DNA from: an uncultured Bacteroides sp.
Lineage (GTDB): Bacteria; Bacteroidota; Bacteroidia; Bacteroidales; Bacteroidaceae
DNA: 45,262 nucleotides
NCBI GenBank assembly: GCA_949292025.1
Contig: CASEYC010000126.1
Coordinates: forward strand, 1-45,262
Reading direction: 5' to 3'
Both the position numbers and the translations under genes were made by a program. Shown in pieces: positions 1-9,800 of this stretch. The notes under the pieces are model-generated. The model worked only from the letters and a program-made list of their open reading frames with translations, did not search any database and was not told where the DNA came from. The first letter of the stretch is position 1. Each line of letters begins with the position of its first letter.

Positions 1-167
1 CTTTTTGTTTTGAGTTATGCAGCAAGTGGACTAATAAGGTCATTATCAGGTCATTTTAGGACAATTCGTTACCGCTTTTGTCCGGTGGCGAATAGGTAAC
101 GATTTAGTAACGTTGCTCTGTCTTGTTCGGTACTTTTGAAGTCTTGGAAGTCGGGCTTTCGGGCAAT
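1..167. other. left edge, no recognisable gene
   Basis: This AT-richer stretch holds no gene I recognise. A frame open from the window edge to a TAA at about position 99 (plus strand) encodes about 32 residues with no family resemblance; it could be the tail of a gene outside the window or chance. The short motif GGTCATT occurs twice near positions 37-55. Confidence 0.4.
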
Positions 168-202
168 AAAAAAAGCCACAAATCATTGATTTGTAGCTTT
201 TT
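168..202. terminator. bidirectional rho-independent terminator-like hairpin
   Basis: An A-run, an 11-bp stem with one mismatch (GCCACAAATCA against TGATTTGTAGC, almost no loop) and a T-run follow each other, so the structure could end transcription from either side. It lies just downstream of the leftward tRNA-Ser gene and probably terminates it. Confidence 0.75.
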
Positions 203-238
203 GTCCGTTTACTGACCATTTCTGTCCAGTAAGTTCAG

Positions 239-325
239 CGGAAAGACAGGGATTCGAACCCTGGGAACAGTTGCCCGTTCACCGCATTTCGAGTGCGGCC
301 CGATCGACCACTCCGGCATCTTTCC
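239..325 (-). tRNA. tRNA-Ser(CGA)
   Basis: Read on the minus strand it begins GGAAAGATGCCGGAGTGG and ends in TCTTTCC plus discriminator G; the 7-bp acceptor stem pairs perfectly. The anticodon stem CCGCA/TGCGG encloses loop CTCGAAA, giving anticodon CGA. A long variable arm and the T-arm GGTTCGAATCC are present, as expected for a class II serine tRNA of 87 nt. CCA is not encoded. Confidence 0.96.
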
Positions 326-348
326 TTGCATTTTTCTCAATTGCGGTG

Positions 349-356
349 CAAAGTTA
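349..356 (-). promoter_or_regulatory. -7 box for tRNA-Ser
   Basis: On the minus strand the sequence TAACTTTG fits the Bacteroidetes -7 consensus TAnnTTTG and lies 23 bases upstream of the mature tRNA 5' end. I see no clear -33 TTTG at the usual distance. Confidence 0.55.
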
Positions 357-450
357 ATCGCTTTTGGCATAAGTTGTATGCTTTTTGCCGTTTTTTTTGC
401 GTTGAAGTGCATTTTTTGCCGAATGAAGCGGTGTGGTAAAAGAAAATACA

Positions 451-458
451 TATATTTG
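451..458 (+). promoter_or_regulatory. -7 box for the small outer-membrane protein gene
   Basis: TATATTTG matches TAnnTTTG and lies 28 bases upstream of the ATG at 486. It makes an upstream in-frame ATG at 378 unlikely to be the true start, because that start would precede the promoter. A -33 element is not evident. Confidence 0.55.
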
Positions 459-485
459 TCCCGAATTCCTAAAAACATAACGAGT

Positions 486-1040
486 ATGAAAAAAGTAGTG
501 AACATTCTGGTGATAGCCGTATGCTGCATGTTTATGGCTACGACAACTGCTCATGCCCAACTCATCAAGTGGGGCGTAAAGGGCGGTGTGAACATGACGA
601 AGATTGACTTCGACAACTACAAGGATAAAATGGCCGGTTTCTTCATCGGCCCGATGGCGGAAATGACCATCCCGATTATCGGCCTTGGGGTGGATGCTGC
701 CCTGCTGTTCTCCCAAAAGGGCATCAAAGCCGACAACGATGCCACGAAACAAGTCGGCATTGACATCCCTGTCAACTTGAAGTACACGATCGGTTTGGGA
801 AGCACACTGGGCATCTTCATTGCCGCAGGTCCTGATTTTTATTTTGACTTCAAGGGCGAGGAAGACGGCATGGAAAAAAAGAAAGCGCAAGTGGGCATCA
901 ATGTCGGCGCCGGTGTGAAGCTGATCAAACATCTGCAAATCGGCGTGAACTACAACATTGCCATGGGAGACCACTTCGAGGCAAAAGACCTCAAAGGCAA
1001 GGACAAGACTTGGCAATTGTCTTTGGCGTATATCTTCTGA
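486..1040 (+). CDS. PorT-like small outer-membrane beta-barrel protein
   Basis: The product has 184 residues. It starts MKKVVNILVIAVCCMFMA and has a signal peptide ending near THAQ (about residue 22), so it is exported. The rest alternates glycine and aromatic residues in short strands (WGVKGGVNMTKI, YTIGLGSTLGIFIAAG, QIGVNYNIAMGDHF) and ends in an aromatic residue (AYIF), as outer-membrane barrels do. This matches the small 8-strand outer-membrane beta-barrel proteins annotated as PorT family in Bacteroidetes, whose exact role is usually unknown. The ATG at 486 was chosen because it opens a clean signal peptide and follows a -7 box. It is a single-gene unit with its own promoter and a hairpin downstream. 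Transport or substrate specificity cannot be told from the sequence. Confidence 0.85.
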   Translation: MKKVVNILVIAVCCMFMATTTAHAQLIKWGVKGGVNMTKIDFDNYKDKMAGFFIGPMAEMTIPIIGLGVDAALLFSQKGIKADNDATKQVGIDIPVNLKYTIGLGSTLGIFIAAGPDFYFDFKGEEDGMEKKKAQVGINVGAGVKLIKHLQIGVNYNIAMGDHFEAKDLKGKDKTWQLSLAYIF

Positions 1041-1062
1041 CCATCAGTAACCTACAAATTGC

Positions 1063-1127
1063 CTACGGGCTACAAGTACGAGAATCACGCGGTATCCGTG
1101 TACGGGCTCGTCGCTTGTAGCTCGTAG
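1063..1127. terminator. long inverted repeat followed by T-run, probable terminator
   Basis: The arms at 1063-1076 and 1114-1127 (CTACGGGCTACAAG and CTTGTAGCTCGTAG) pair with one mismatch; inner segments (ACGAG/CTCGT and CACG/CGTG) extend the stem. TTTTATTT follows directly. It probably ends the barrel-protein transcript and lies 21 bases before priA. The CTACAAG/CTACGGG wording is that of a repetitive intergenic element (inference), so it may be a mobile repeat that serves as a terminator. Confidence 0.6.
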
Positions 1128-1147
1128 TTTTATTTAGAAATAATCGC

Positions 1148-3613
1148 ATGGAGAAATTCGTTGATGTCATATTGCCCTTGCCCCTGCCCGATGCCTTCAC
1201 CTACCTGTTGCCCCAGAATCTGGCGGACAAGGTGCAACCGGGATGCCGGGTGGTAGTGCCTTTCGGCCGGAAGAAATTCTATACCGGCATCGTTTGCAAC
1301 GTGCATTGCCTCAAGCCGACGGCATACGAAGTGAAGGAGGTGGTGACGATATTGGACGAACACCCCATCTTGTTGCCCCTGCAATTCAAGTTTTGGGAAT
1401 GGCTGGCAGCTTATTACCTCTGCACGCAGGGCGATGTCTACAAGGCGGCTCTCCCTATGGGCTTGAAAATGGAAAGCGAAACCATCGTAGCCCTCAATCC
1501 CGATTTTGAAGCCACCGGACGGTTGCCCGAACGCGAACAGCGCCTCCTGGATTTGCTGGCGGCCGAGCCTGAACAATCGGTCACCCAATTGGAAAAAGAA
1601 AGCGGCCTGAAAAACATCCTGCCCACGGTCAATGCCCTGCTTTCGCGCGAAGCCATCTTCGTGAAAGAAGAACTGAAGCAATCCTATAAACCCAAGATGG
1701 AAACCCGCGTCCGCCTGACCCCGGATGCCACCAACGAGCACCGCCTCCACATCTTCTTCGACGAGCTGCAACGCCGCGCCCCCAAGCAACTGGATTTGCT
1801 GATGAAATACTTGGAAATATCAGGAACCTTGGGAGGAAATGAACGCCCCGTGGCCAAACGCGATTTGCTGCAACGAGCCAACGCCACTCCCTCCGTATTC
1901 AATGGATTGGTGGAGCGTGGTGTCTTTGAAACCTACCAAACCGAAATCGGCCGTCTGGACGCCCGCCTGATCCCCACCGAGGTGCAACCGCCCTGCCAAC
2001 TGTCCTCTTCCCAGCAACGTGCACACGATGAAATCATCTCCGCCCTGCATGAAAAGAATGTATGCCTGCTCTACGGGGTCACGTCCAGCGGAAAGACAGA
2101 GATTTATATCCACCTGATTCAAGAAGTGTTGGAGCGCGGCGGGCAAGTGTTGTATCTGCTTCCCGAGATAGCGCTCACCACCCAAATCACCGGACGCCTG
2201 CGACGCGTATTCGGCTCCAAGCTGGGCATCTACCACTCCAAATTTCCGGATGCCGAACGGGTGGAAATCTGGCAACGCCAATTGTCCGACCATCCCTACG
2301 ATGTCATCCTGGGCGTGCGCTCTTCGGTATTCCTGCCCTTCCAACGGCTGCAACTGATTATTGTGGACGAAGAGCACGAAGCCACCTACAAACAACAAGA
2401 CCCGGCGCCCCGGTATCATGCCCGCAATGCCGCCATCGTCCTCGCCTCGCTCTGCGGGGCCAAGACGCTGCTGGGCACCGCCACCCCAAGCCTGGAGAGT
2501 TGGCACAATGCCGAGACAGGGAAATATGCCCTCGTGACCCTGAGCGAACGCCACAAGGCGGTGCGCCTGCCCCAAATCATCCCTGTGGACATCCGCGAGC
2601 TCAGGCGCAAGAAACGCATGAACGGCTCTTTCTCCCCTCTGTTATTGCAACACGTCCGCGAGGCGTTGGAGCGCAAGGAGCAAGTCATCCTCTTCCAAAA
2701 CCGCCGTGGCTTTGCCCCCATGATAGAGTGCCACACGTGCGGCTGGGTGCCCAAGTGCAGGAATTGCGATGTCAGCTTGACCTACCATAAAGGGCTGAAT
2801 ATGCTGACTTGCCATTATTGCGGCTACACCGAGCCATTGCCCCGGCGATGTCCGGCGTGCGACGGCACTGACCTGCGCGCCCGCGGCTTCGGCACAGAGA
2901 AGATAGAAGATGAAATCAAAGCCCTGCTCCCGGAGGCACGTGTAGCCAGGATGGATCTTGACACCACCCGCACCCGCACGGCTTACGAACGCATCATCAA
3001 TGACTTTGCCGAAGGACGGACGGACATCCTCATCGGCACGCAGATGGTGTCCAAAGGCTTGGATTTCGAGCGGGTCAGCGTGGTGGGTATCCTCAATGCA
3101 GACACCCTGCTGAATTACCCCGATTTCCGTGCCTACGAACGTGCCTTCCAACTGATGGCGCAGGTAGCCGGACGTGCCGGAAGACGCGACACGCAAGGGC
3201 TGGTCATCCTCCAGACAAGGAATGTCGCCCACCCCATCATTGACCAAGTCATGGCCAACGATTATGAAGGCATGGCTGCCGGACAACTGGCTGAACGGCA
3301 AGTCTTCCGCTATCCTCCGTATTACCGCCTCATCTACGTCTACCTGAAGCACCGGCGCGAAGACGTAGTGGAGCAAATGGCCCAAGACATGGCCGTACGC
3401 CTGCGCAACCTCTTCGGCAACCGCGTATTAGGACCGGACAAACCTCCCGTGGCCCGCATACAAACGTTGTTCATCCGCAAAATCGTATTGAAGGTGGAAA
3501 ACAATGCCCCGGTGGCGCGGGTGCGCAGCCTCCTGACGAGCGTGCAGCGGGACGTAACGGGCGATGAACGCTTCAAAAGCGGGCTGGTGTATTATGATGT
3601 AGACCCCCTATAA
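1148..3613 (+). CDS. priA: primosomal protein N' (replication restart helicase PriA)
   Basis: PriA is the 3'-to-5' DNA helicase that recognises stalled forks and loads the replicative helicase. The 821-residue product has the family's layout and usual length. An N-terminal 3'BD region (residues 1-105, with RVVVPFGRKKFYTGIV) is followed by a linker, then the helicase core with Walker A GVTSSGKT (K316) and the DEEH box (D407-H410). A zinc-binding insert of paired cysteines lies at about residues 528-571 (CHTCG, CRNC, CHYCG, CPAC). The second helicase lobe carries TQMVSKGLDF and QVAGRAGR. The start ATG sits 20 bases after the hairpin ending the previous gene. It is a single gene facing the GH3 operon. 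Nothing is missing or truncated. Confidence 0.97.
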   Translation: MEKFVDVILPLPLPDAFTYLLPQNLADKVQPGCRVVVPFGRKKFYTGIVCNVHCLKPTAYEVKEVVTILDEHPILLPLQFKFWEWLAAYYLCTQGDVYKAALPMGLKMESETIVALNPDFEATGRLPEREQRLLDLLAAEPEQSVTQLEKESGLKNILPTVNALLSREAIFVKEELKQSYKPKMETRVRLTPDATNEHRLHIFFDELQRRAPKQLDLLMKYLEISGTLGGNERPVAKRDLLQRANATPSVFNGLVERGVFETYQTEIGRLDARLIPTEVQPPCQLSSSQQRAHDEIISALHEKNVCLLYGVTSSGKTEIYIHLIQEVLERGGQVLYLLPEIALTTQITGRLRRVFGSKLGIYHSKFPDAERVEIWQRQLSDHPYDVILGVRSSVFLPFQRLQLIIVDEEHEATYKQQDPAPRYHARNAAIVLASLCGAKTLLGTATPSLESWHNAETGKYALVTLSERHKAVRLPQIIPVDIRELRRKKRMNGSFSPLLLQHVREALERKEQVILFQNRRGFAPMIECHTCGWVPKCRNCDVSLTYHKGLNMLTCHYCGYTEPLPRRCPACDGTDLRARGFGTEKIEDEIKALLPEARVARMDLDTTRTRTAYERIINDFAEGRTDILIGTQMVSKGLDFERVSVVGILNADTLLNYPDFRAYERAFQLMAQVAGRAGRRDTQGLVILQTRNVAHPIIDQVMANDYEGMAAGQLAERQVFRYPPYYRLIYVYLKHRREDVVEQMAQDMAVRLRNLFGNRVLGPDKPPVARIQTLFIRKIVLKVENNAPVARVRSLLTSVQRDVTGDERFKSGLVYYDVDPL

Positions 3614-3769
3614 CGGGCGGCGAAATGAACAATTTACATACCCTGTTTGTTGACCAAATACAAGGAAGGTTCACACACAGTACCACTGTTCATAAATATG
3701 GCCGGCACGCAGGGCAAGACGATTGTGAAATTATTCTGCTCGTACGCGACCGGCCTTCTTCGCATGTGT

Positions 3770-6700
3770 TCAACGCAAGGCTTGATAGATGGCCTGCTGG
3801 ATGCGGGTGCGGATGTCGAGGCGGGACAATTTGTTATTCCAGGCATGGGGGAAAATGCGGTTGGAGAGAAAGATGTACACCAACCGGTTGTCCGGGTCAA
3901 CCCATGCGCAAGTGCCCGTGAAGCCCGTATGCCCATATACCGACGCAGGCGCCTCCTCGCAGCAAGGGCTGCGGCGGGGATTGCGGCGGTCGGGTTTGTC
4001 AAAGCCAAGGCCGCGGCGGCTGGTGCGCGACAAGGTGGTGGTAAATACCCGGCAAGTTTCAGGGCTGAGGTAGCGATGCCCGCCCAAGGTGCCTCCGTTC
4101 AACAGCATCTGGTAGAGCAAAGCCTGCTCGTGGGCGTTGGAGAAAAGTCCTGCATTGCCCGACACTCCGCCAAGGAAAGCCGCCGACTCGTCGTGGACAA
4201 AGCCTTGGAGGGTGTCTTTGCGCAGGAAATCATCGACCGACGAAGGTATGACTGCCTGACGGGGCAGGCGGTTCAAAGGATGATAGCCTGTATGCGCCAA
4301 ACCCATGGGGCGATAAAATTCGCGTTCAAGAAATTCATCCATCGCCATGCCCGCACGCGCCTCCACCAACTGCTGCAAAAGGATGAAGCCCACGCAACTG
4401 TAGCGGTAACGCTTGCTCAACAGCGGTGCATCAGCTATCTGCTGCAGATACGTCTGCTTGAAGCGGGGATTCAGCCAAAGGCTATCCGCCAATTGCCAGG
4501 TGCAGGAATCCGTATGCACCGGCGAAGTCAACCCCGCATGGAAGCTGAAATCCGGATTTGCCCACGTCCGTCCCCCAATGCGTGCCGTGTGACTCGCATC
4601 GCGGGTGCCCCGGAAAAGGCTTCCCTCGTAGCTGTCCTTATTAATGGCTTCCCGATAAAACAAGATGGTGGAAGGCAAACCCGATTCGTGGAGAAGCAAC
4701 TGGCGGACGGTGATATTCCGCTTGTCCGTATCGAGCAGGAAAGGCAGGTAATCCGACGCCCGGTCGGTCAAGCTCAAGCGGCCTTGGTCGTAGAGCTTCA
4801 TCACGGCCAAAAGAGTGGCGCTGGTTTTGGTCATCGAGGCAATGTCATAGACATCGGTCATGGAAACCGGCACACTATCGGCCTTGGAGGCTCCGCAATG
4901 GGTGCCAAACGCCTTGGCATAGATTTCATAGCCGTCCTTCATCACCACGACCTGGCATCCGGGATAAGCCCCCTCCGCTATGCCCTCTTCGGCGATGCGG
5001 TCGATGGCTGAAAGGCGGTCGGCATCCACGCCCAAATCCCGGAGAGAACGGTAGGGTTGCACAGGCACTTCCAACGTGCTGCCCTCACCGGCGGAAAGCC
5101 AATCGCCCACCGCGGCGGAGAGACGCCCGTCAGCCCCCGCCTTGCCGGACAATATGGCGGCTACCCGCAGTTGGACGTCCTCATCGGAAGCGTGCGCCAG
5201 GAGCAAGGCATCGGGTGCAGCACCGAAATCGCGAGGCACCTGATGACCGGAAATGAACAAGAGATAGATGCGGTCAGTCTCGGGCAAATAGCGCGTGAAA
5301 AACGGACGATACGCCTTCAGGTGACGGTCGGAAATGCAGAAGATCACCCGTTCGTAAGCCTCCAACTTTTTCTTTAGTACTTGCATAGCCGAGGCGGACA
5401 TATCCTTGGAGAGGCGGAAGGCATCCAAGCGGACATCGCGCGCAAGCTCCTTCACGAAAGGCGACAACGTCTCCGGATTGCCCACGTGAAGCACAGCCAC
5501 CCGTTGGGAAGTCCTGTCGAGCGGCAAGAGCGTTTTTCCCGAGCCGGCCACAACGGTGATGGCGGCTTCCCGCAGGTGGCGAATCAAAGCGCGGGTGTGG
5601 GGCGTGTTCAGGCGGCTCTCCAAGCCGGAAAGTTGGATATGAGGCTTGCGGGTAAGTCCCAAGGCATATTTGTAGAGCAACACCTTGCGGCATTTGCGGT
5701 TGATTTCGGCTTCGGGCAGTTCGCCTTTGCGCACCGCCTTCCACACGACCTCCAACTCTCCGCCCAGGGCACGGGGCACCAGCAAGAGGTCATCGCCCGC
5801 CTTCAGCGCTTCCAAGCACAAACGTCCCGGATTGCCCACACCCCGCATGGCCAGCGCATCGGTGAAGACCAAACCTTTGAAGCCCAATTCCTCGCCCAGC
5901 AAACCGGTCACAATCCGCCGGGAAAGCGAGGAAGGGACGCCTTTCTGCGGATTCAAAGCAGGCACCTCCAAATGCCCCACCATGATGCCTCCCAAACCCG
6001 CGCGGATAGCCTTGCGGAAGGGATACAACTCCACGCTGTCCAAGCGTTCGCGTGTGAAGGGAAGGAGGGGCAAAGCCTTGTGCGAATCCACGTCCGTGTC
6101 GCCATGCCCAGGGAAATGCTTGCTGACGGAGAGCACGCGCCCCGACTCCAGGCCGCGCGAGTAGGCCACCACCCGTCGCGCCACCTCCCCGGGGTCTTCG
6201 CCAAAGGAGCGGGTGTTGATGACGGGATTGTCGGGATTGATGTTGACATCCGCCACGGGAGCAAAGTTGACCTGCACGCCTATCTCGCGGCATTGGCGGG
6301 CCACCTCGCGCCCGTATTCGTACAAAAGGCTATCGCTGCGGATGCACCCCAGCACCATGTTGCGCGGGAAAGAAGGCATACCCCGCAAGCGCATGGCCAA
6401 CCCCCATTCGCCGTCGAAGGTGATGAGCAGAGGAACCTTGGCCAACTGTTGCGCCTCGTTGGTCAGCTTCACCTGATTCTCCAGCAAACCGCCGGAGAAG
6501 AGCAAACCGCCTACCTTGTATTCCTCCACCACCTTGCGCAGCAAATTCCTGTTGGGTTGATTGGTTTGGGGAGCAATGGTGTAGATGAAGAGTTGCCCGA
6601 TGCGCTCCTTCAAGCTCATCGTCTGCATGACCGAATCGACCCATTGGCGGCACGCCTCGTTCTTCTGCAAGGCGGCGACCAGCACCGGCTCCTGCATGGG

Positions 6701-6805
6701 CAAGGGAAGCGAATCAATGGGCAGGAAATGACATTGGGCAACCATCCGCACGGGGAGTGCGCACAGAAAACAAAGCGCCAGCAGGCAGGCCAGATGTTTC
6801 TTCAT
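3770..6805 (-). CDS. GH3 beta-N-acetylglucosaminidase fused to a serine beta-lactamase-fold domain (copy A)
   Basis: A signal peptide (MKKHLACLLALCFLCALPVRMVA) precedes a NagZ-like GH3 domain (about residues 45-390) with KHFPGHGDTD (K229, H230) and a candidate nucleophile D316 in FTDALAMRG. A GH3 C-terminal-like region follows, then a class C beta-lactamase/esterase domain from about residue 610 with S657-M-T-K660, an unusual Y802-S-C804 and H959-T-G961. The domain order suggests one periplasmic protein that removes N-acetylhexosamine and also hydrolyses an amide or ester; muropeptides are a plausible substrate, by inference. The start at 6805 was chosen over an in-frame ATG at 6895 because it begins the signal peptide and overlaps the upstream gene's stop as ATGA, suggesting translational coupling. 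It is the last gene of a four-gene operon. In the third position of the tyrosine motif it has Cys where its paralogue has Asp. Confidence 0.88.
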   Translation of the reverse strand: MKKHLACLLALCFLCALPVRMVAQCHFLPIDSLPLPMQEPVLVAALQKNEACRQWVDSVMQTMSLKERIGQLFIYTIAPQTNQPNRNLLRKVVEEYKVGGLLFSGGLLENQVKLTNEAQQLAKVPLLITFDGEWGLAMRLRGMPSFPRNMVLGCIRSDSLLYEYGREVARQCREIGVQVNFAPVADVNINPDNPVINTRSFGEDPGEVARRVVAYSRGLESGRVLSVSKHFPGHGDTDVDSHKALPLLPFTRERLDSVELYPFRKAIRAGLGGIMVGHLEVPALNPQKGVPSSLSRRIVTGLLGEELGFKGLVFTDALAMRGVGNPGRLCLEALKAGDDLLLVPRALGGELEVVWKAVRKGELPEAEINRKCRKVLLYKYALGLTRKPHIQLSGLESRLNTPHTRALIRHLREAAITVVAGSGKTLLPLDRTSQRVAVLHVGNPETLSPFVKELARDVRLDAFRLSKDMSASAMQVLKKKLEAYERVIFCISDRHLKAYRPFFTRYLPETDRIYLLFISGHQVPRDFGAAPDALLLAHASDEDVQLRVAAILSGKAGADGRLSAAVGDWLSAGEGSTLEVPVQPYRSLRDLGVDADRLSAIDRIAEEGIAEGAYPGCQVVVMKDGYEIYAKAFGTHCGASKADSVPVSMTDVYDIASMTKTSATLLAVMKLYDQGRLSLTDRASDYLPFLLDTDKRNITVRQLLLHESGLPSTILFYREAINKDSYEGSLFRGTRDASHTARIGGRTWANPDFSFHAGLTSPVHTDSCTWQLADSLWLNPRFKQTYLQQIADAPLLSKRYRYSCVGFILLQQLVEARAGMAMDEFLEREFYRPMGLAHTGYHPLNRLPRQAVIPSSVDDFLRKDTLQGFVHDESAAFLGGVSGNAGLFSNAHEQALLYQMLLNGGTLGGHRYLSPETCRVFTTTLSRTSRRGLGFDKPDRRNPRRSPCCEEAPASVYGHTGFTGTCAWVDPDNRLVYIFLSNRIFPHAWNNKLSRLDIRTRIQQAIYQALR

Positions 6806-9800
6806 AAGGCTTCCTCCTTCCCGCTGTACAAACTTTTGAAAACCAGTTCCTGGATATCGATGCGGATATCCATGTCGCCCAACTTCGTATTCCACACGTC
6901 GGGACAGAGGCGATTGCTCAGGAAAACGTACACCGTGCGACTCGCAGGATCAACCCATGCGCAGGTGCCGGTGAAGCCTGTATGCCCGTAGACGCTCTCG
7001 GGAGCCGACGGCGCACAAGGACTGCGCTTCACGTTGTCCACGTCCGGCTTGTCGAAGCCGAGGCCGCGGCGGCTGATGAGGGATTTCTCCGTCGTGAAGA
7101 GCCAGCAAGTCTCTTCGCCCAGGTAACGCCTGCCTTGCCACACGCCTCCATCCAGCAACATCTGGTAAACGGCGGCCACCTCCGCAGCGGTAGAGAAAAG
7201 CCCAGCATGACCGGCGACTCCCCCCATGAAGGCGGCCGCTTCATCGTGCACATAGCCGCACAAATCCTGGCGGCGCAGGAAGTCATTGGAAGCCGTGGGC
7301 ATGATTTCCGGCTTGGGGAACTTCTCCAGCGGATTGAACGTGGTGCGTGTCAATCCCATCGGCGTATAGAAAGCCTGTGCCACATAGGCATCGAGCGGCT
7401 GCCCGGCCAGATGCTCCACGACCTGCTGCAAGAGGATGAAGCCCAAGTCGCTGTACACATACCGCTTGCCCTCCGTCTGGCTGCGGGCAATGCCGTCGAG
7501 GATGGTCTTCTTGAAGCGGTTGTCCAGCCACATCCCGTCGGCCACGTGGAGGGTGTGCGTGCGTGTCCGGCGGTCGGACACCAACCCTTTCTTGAACTTG
7601 AAGTCCGAGCAATAATAGCTATGCTCGCTCACGCGCGTCCGGTGCCATTCGTCTTTCCAGCTCTGCGCGTAGGGACCATGCACGGAGTTGGGATCGATGG
7701 CCTCCATATAGAAGCGGATATACGGCGGCAACCCCGATTCGTGCAAGAGGAGTTGCCGGATGGTGATGTTTCGCTTGTCCGTCCGCCGCAGGGAAGGGAG
7801 GTATGCCGAAACCTTATCGTCCAGCTTCAGCCGCCCCTCGTCATAGAGCTTCATCACGGCCAGCAGCGTGGCGGTGGTCTTGGTCATCGAGGCGAGATCG
7901 AAGAGGTCGGTGGAGCGCACGGCGGCAGTGTCCTTGTCCGAATGTTGCCCGAATCCCTTGTCGTAGACGGTTTTCCCGTCCTTCCAAATCAAGATGCGGC
8001 ATCCGGGATAGGCACCCGCCTCCAAGCCACGGCGCGCGATGCGGTCGATGTCCTGCAAGACGTAGGATTTCATGCCGTAGTCGTCGGGCAACGCCTGTGC
8101 AGGAGGCGTGTCCTGGCGGATATCCACTCCGTCGCCTGCGGGGAAGAGACGCCCTGCGCTCATCGATAGACGCCCGTCGGCACCTGCCTCGGCAAAGAGC
8201 ACCCGCGCGACGTGTCGCAGCACGTCCGCCTCGGCAGCGTGTGCCAGCACCACGGCATTGGCCTTGGCGAGTGCGGGCGTCATCAGCGGAAGCAAACGGT
8301 AGGAAGTGAAGAAAGCATACACCAGCGGGGCGCGGAGGTCCAAGCTTTCGAGGAAAGCCACGTCATCCCCGCCCACATAGTTGACTCCGGCGATGCTGAC
8401 CACCACACGGCCATACGCAGCCAGCGTCTTCTTCATGGCCAGTTGCTCTTCGGCGGAGGCAGCCCAAGGCAGACGGAAGCAATCCACGCCCCCCTGTCCT
8501 TGCATAGCCGACACAAAGGCCGAATCCGCCTCTTGCGCGCCCATGCTGAGCAAGGCGATGCCCCGCCCGTCGGGAGCAGGAGAAAGGGGTATGACGTCGA
8601 AATAGTTGTCCAGCACGGTGACGGAAGCCCGCCGCAAGGCAGAAGCCACCTCCTCCGCCCGGGGCGTGCAGATGCGCTCCCTGACGTCTTTCAGCGAGAT
8701 TTTCTCCGGCTTGCGGCGCAACCCGAGGCGGTATTTCCACGCCAGCACCCGGCGGCAGCGCGCGTCCACGTCGGCTTCGGAGAGGGTGCCCTGCCTGATG
8801 GCGTGTATCATCTCGTGCAGGGCTTTAGCGGGGTCATATTGCACCAGGAGCATGTCGTTGCCCGCGCGGACGGCCTTGGCGAAATAACCGGGCACGTCCG
8901 TCACGCCTTTCATATCCAGCGCGTCGGTGAATATCAAGCCTTGGAAGCCCATTTCGTCCTGCAAGAGGCCGCTGACGACGGCGGATGACAAGCTGGAAGG
9001 CAAGAGGCTGTCCCCCTCCACGGCGGGCACCTGGAGGTGGCCCATCATCATGCCGCCCAAGCCTGCGCAGATATACTGGCGGAAAGGAAGCAGCTCCACG
9101 CTGTCCAGCCGCGCGCGGTCATGCCGCAAGACGGGGAGAGCCTTGTGCGAATCCGTGTCGGTGTCGCCATGCCCGGGGAAATGCTTGGCAACGGAGAGGA
9201 CGCCCTCGCTCTCCAATCCCCGCGAATAAGCCACCACCTTGGCGGCCACCCGGCGCGGATTCTCGCCGAAGGAGCGGGTGTTGATGACGGGATTCAGCGG
9301 ATTGGTGTTGGCGTCGGCCACGGGAGCGAAATTGACGTGCACGCCCAACTGGCGCAGCTCGCGCCCCACCTCACGCCCGTAGGCTTCGACGAGGGCATCG
9401 TCCGTGATGCAGCCCAAGGCGGCGTTGCGGGGGAAGGCGGGCGCATCCGCCAGGCGCATGGCCAATCCCCACTCGCCGTCCACCGTCATCAGCAGGGGCA
9501 CTTTGGCGTCCTTCTGCGCCTGGTTGGTGAGCGCGGCTTGTCCGCCGATGGTGCCTTTCCCGAAGAGGAGTCCGCCAATCTTGTACTTGCGCACCCACTC
9601 TTTCAGGCGTTTTCTGGTAGCTTTGTCGGCCACGGCGGGCACGCGGGGAACGAGCAACTGCCCCACCTTCTCCTGGAGGCTGAGGCACGACATGACCGAA
9701 TCCACCCACGCGGCGCAGCGGGTTTCGTCCGTGGCCAGGCGTGGCGTGGTTTTCTCTTGTGCCTGCACGGGGAGGACGATGCAGCACATCGCACCCAAGA

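Noticed and set aside
3614-3769. Possible terminator or small gene between priA and the GH3 operon
   Set aside because: Only weak GGCCGG/CCGGCC pairing with a long loop is visible and no T-run or plausible coding frame is present.
5381-6991. Plus-strand open frame of 536 codons
   Set aside because: It is antisense to the GH3 fusion gene and spans its coupled junction; histidine- and glutamine-rich composition is typical of antisense frames.
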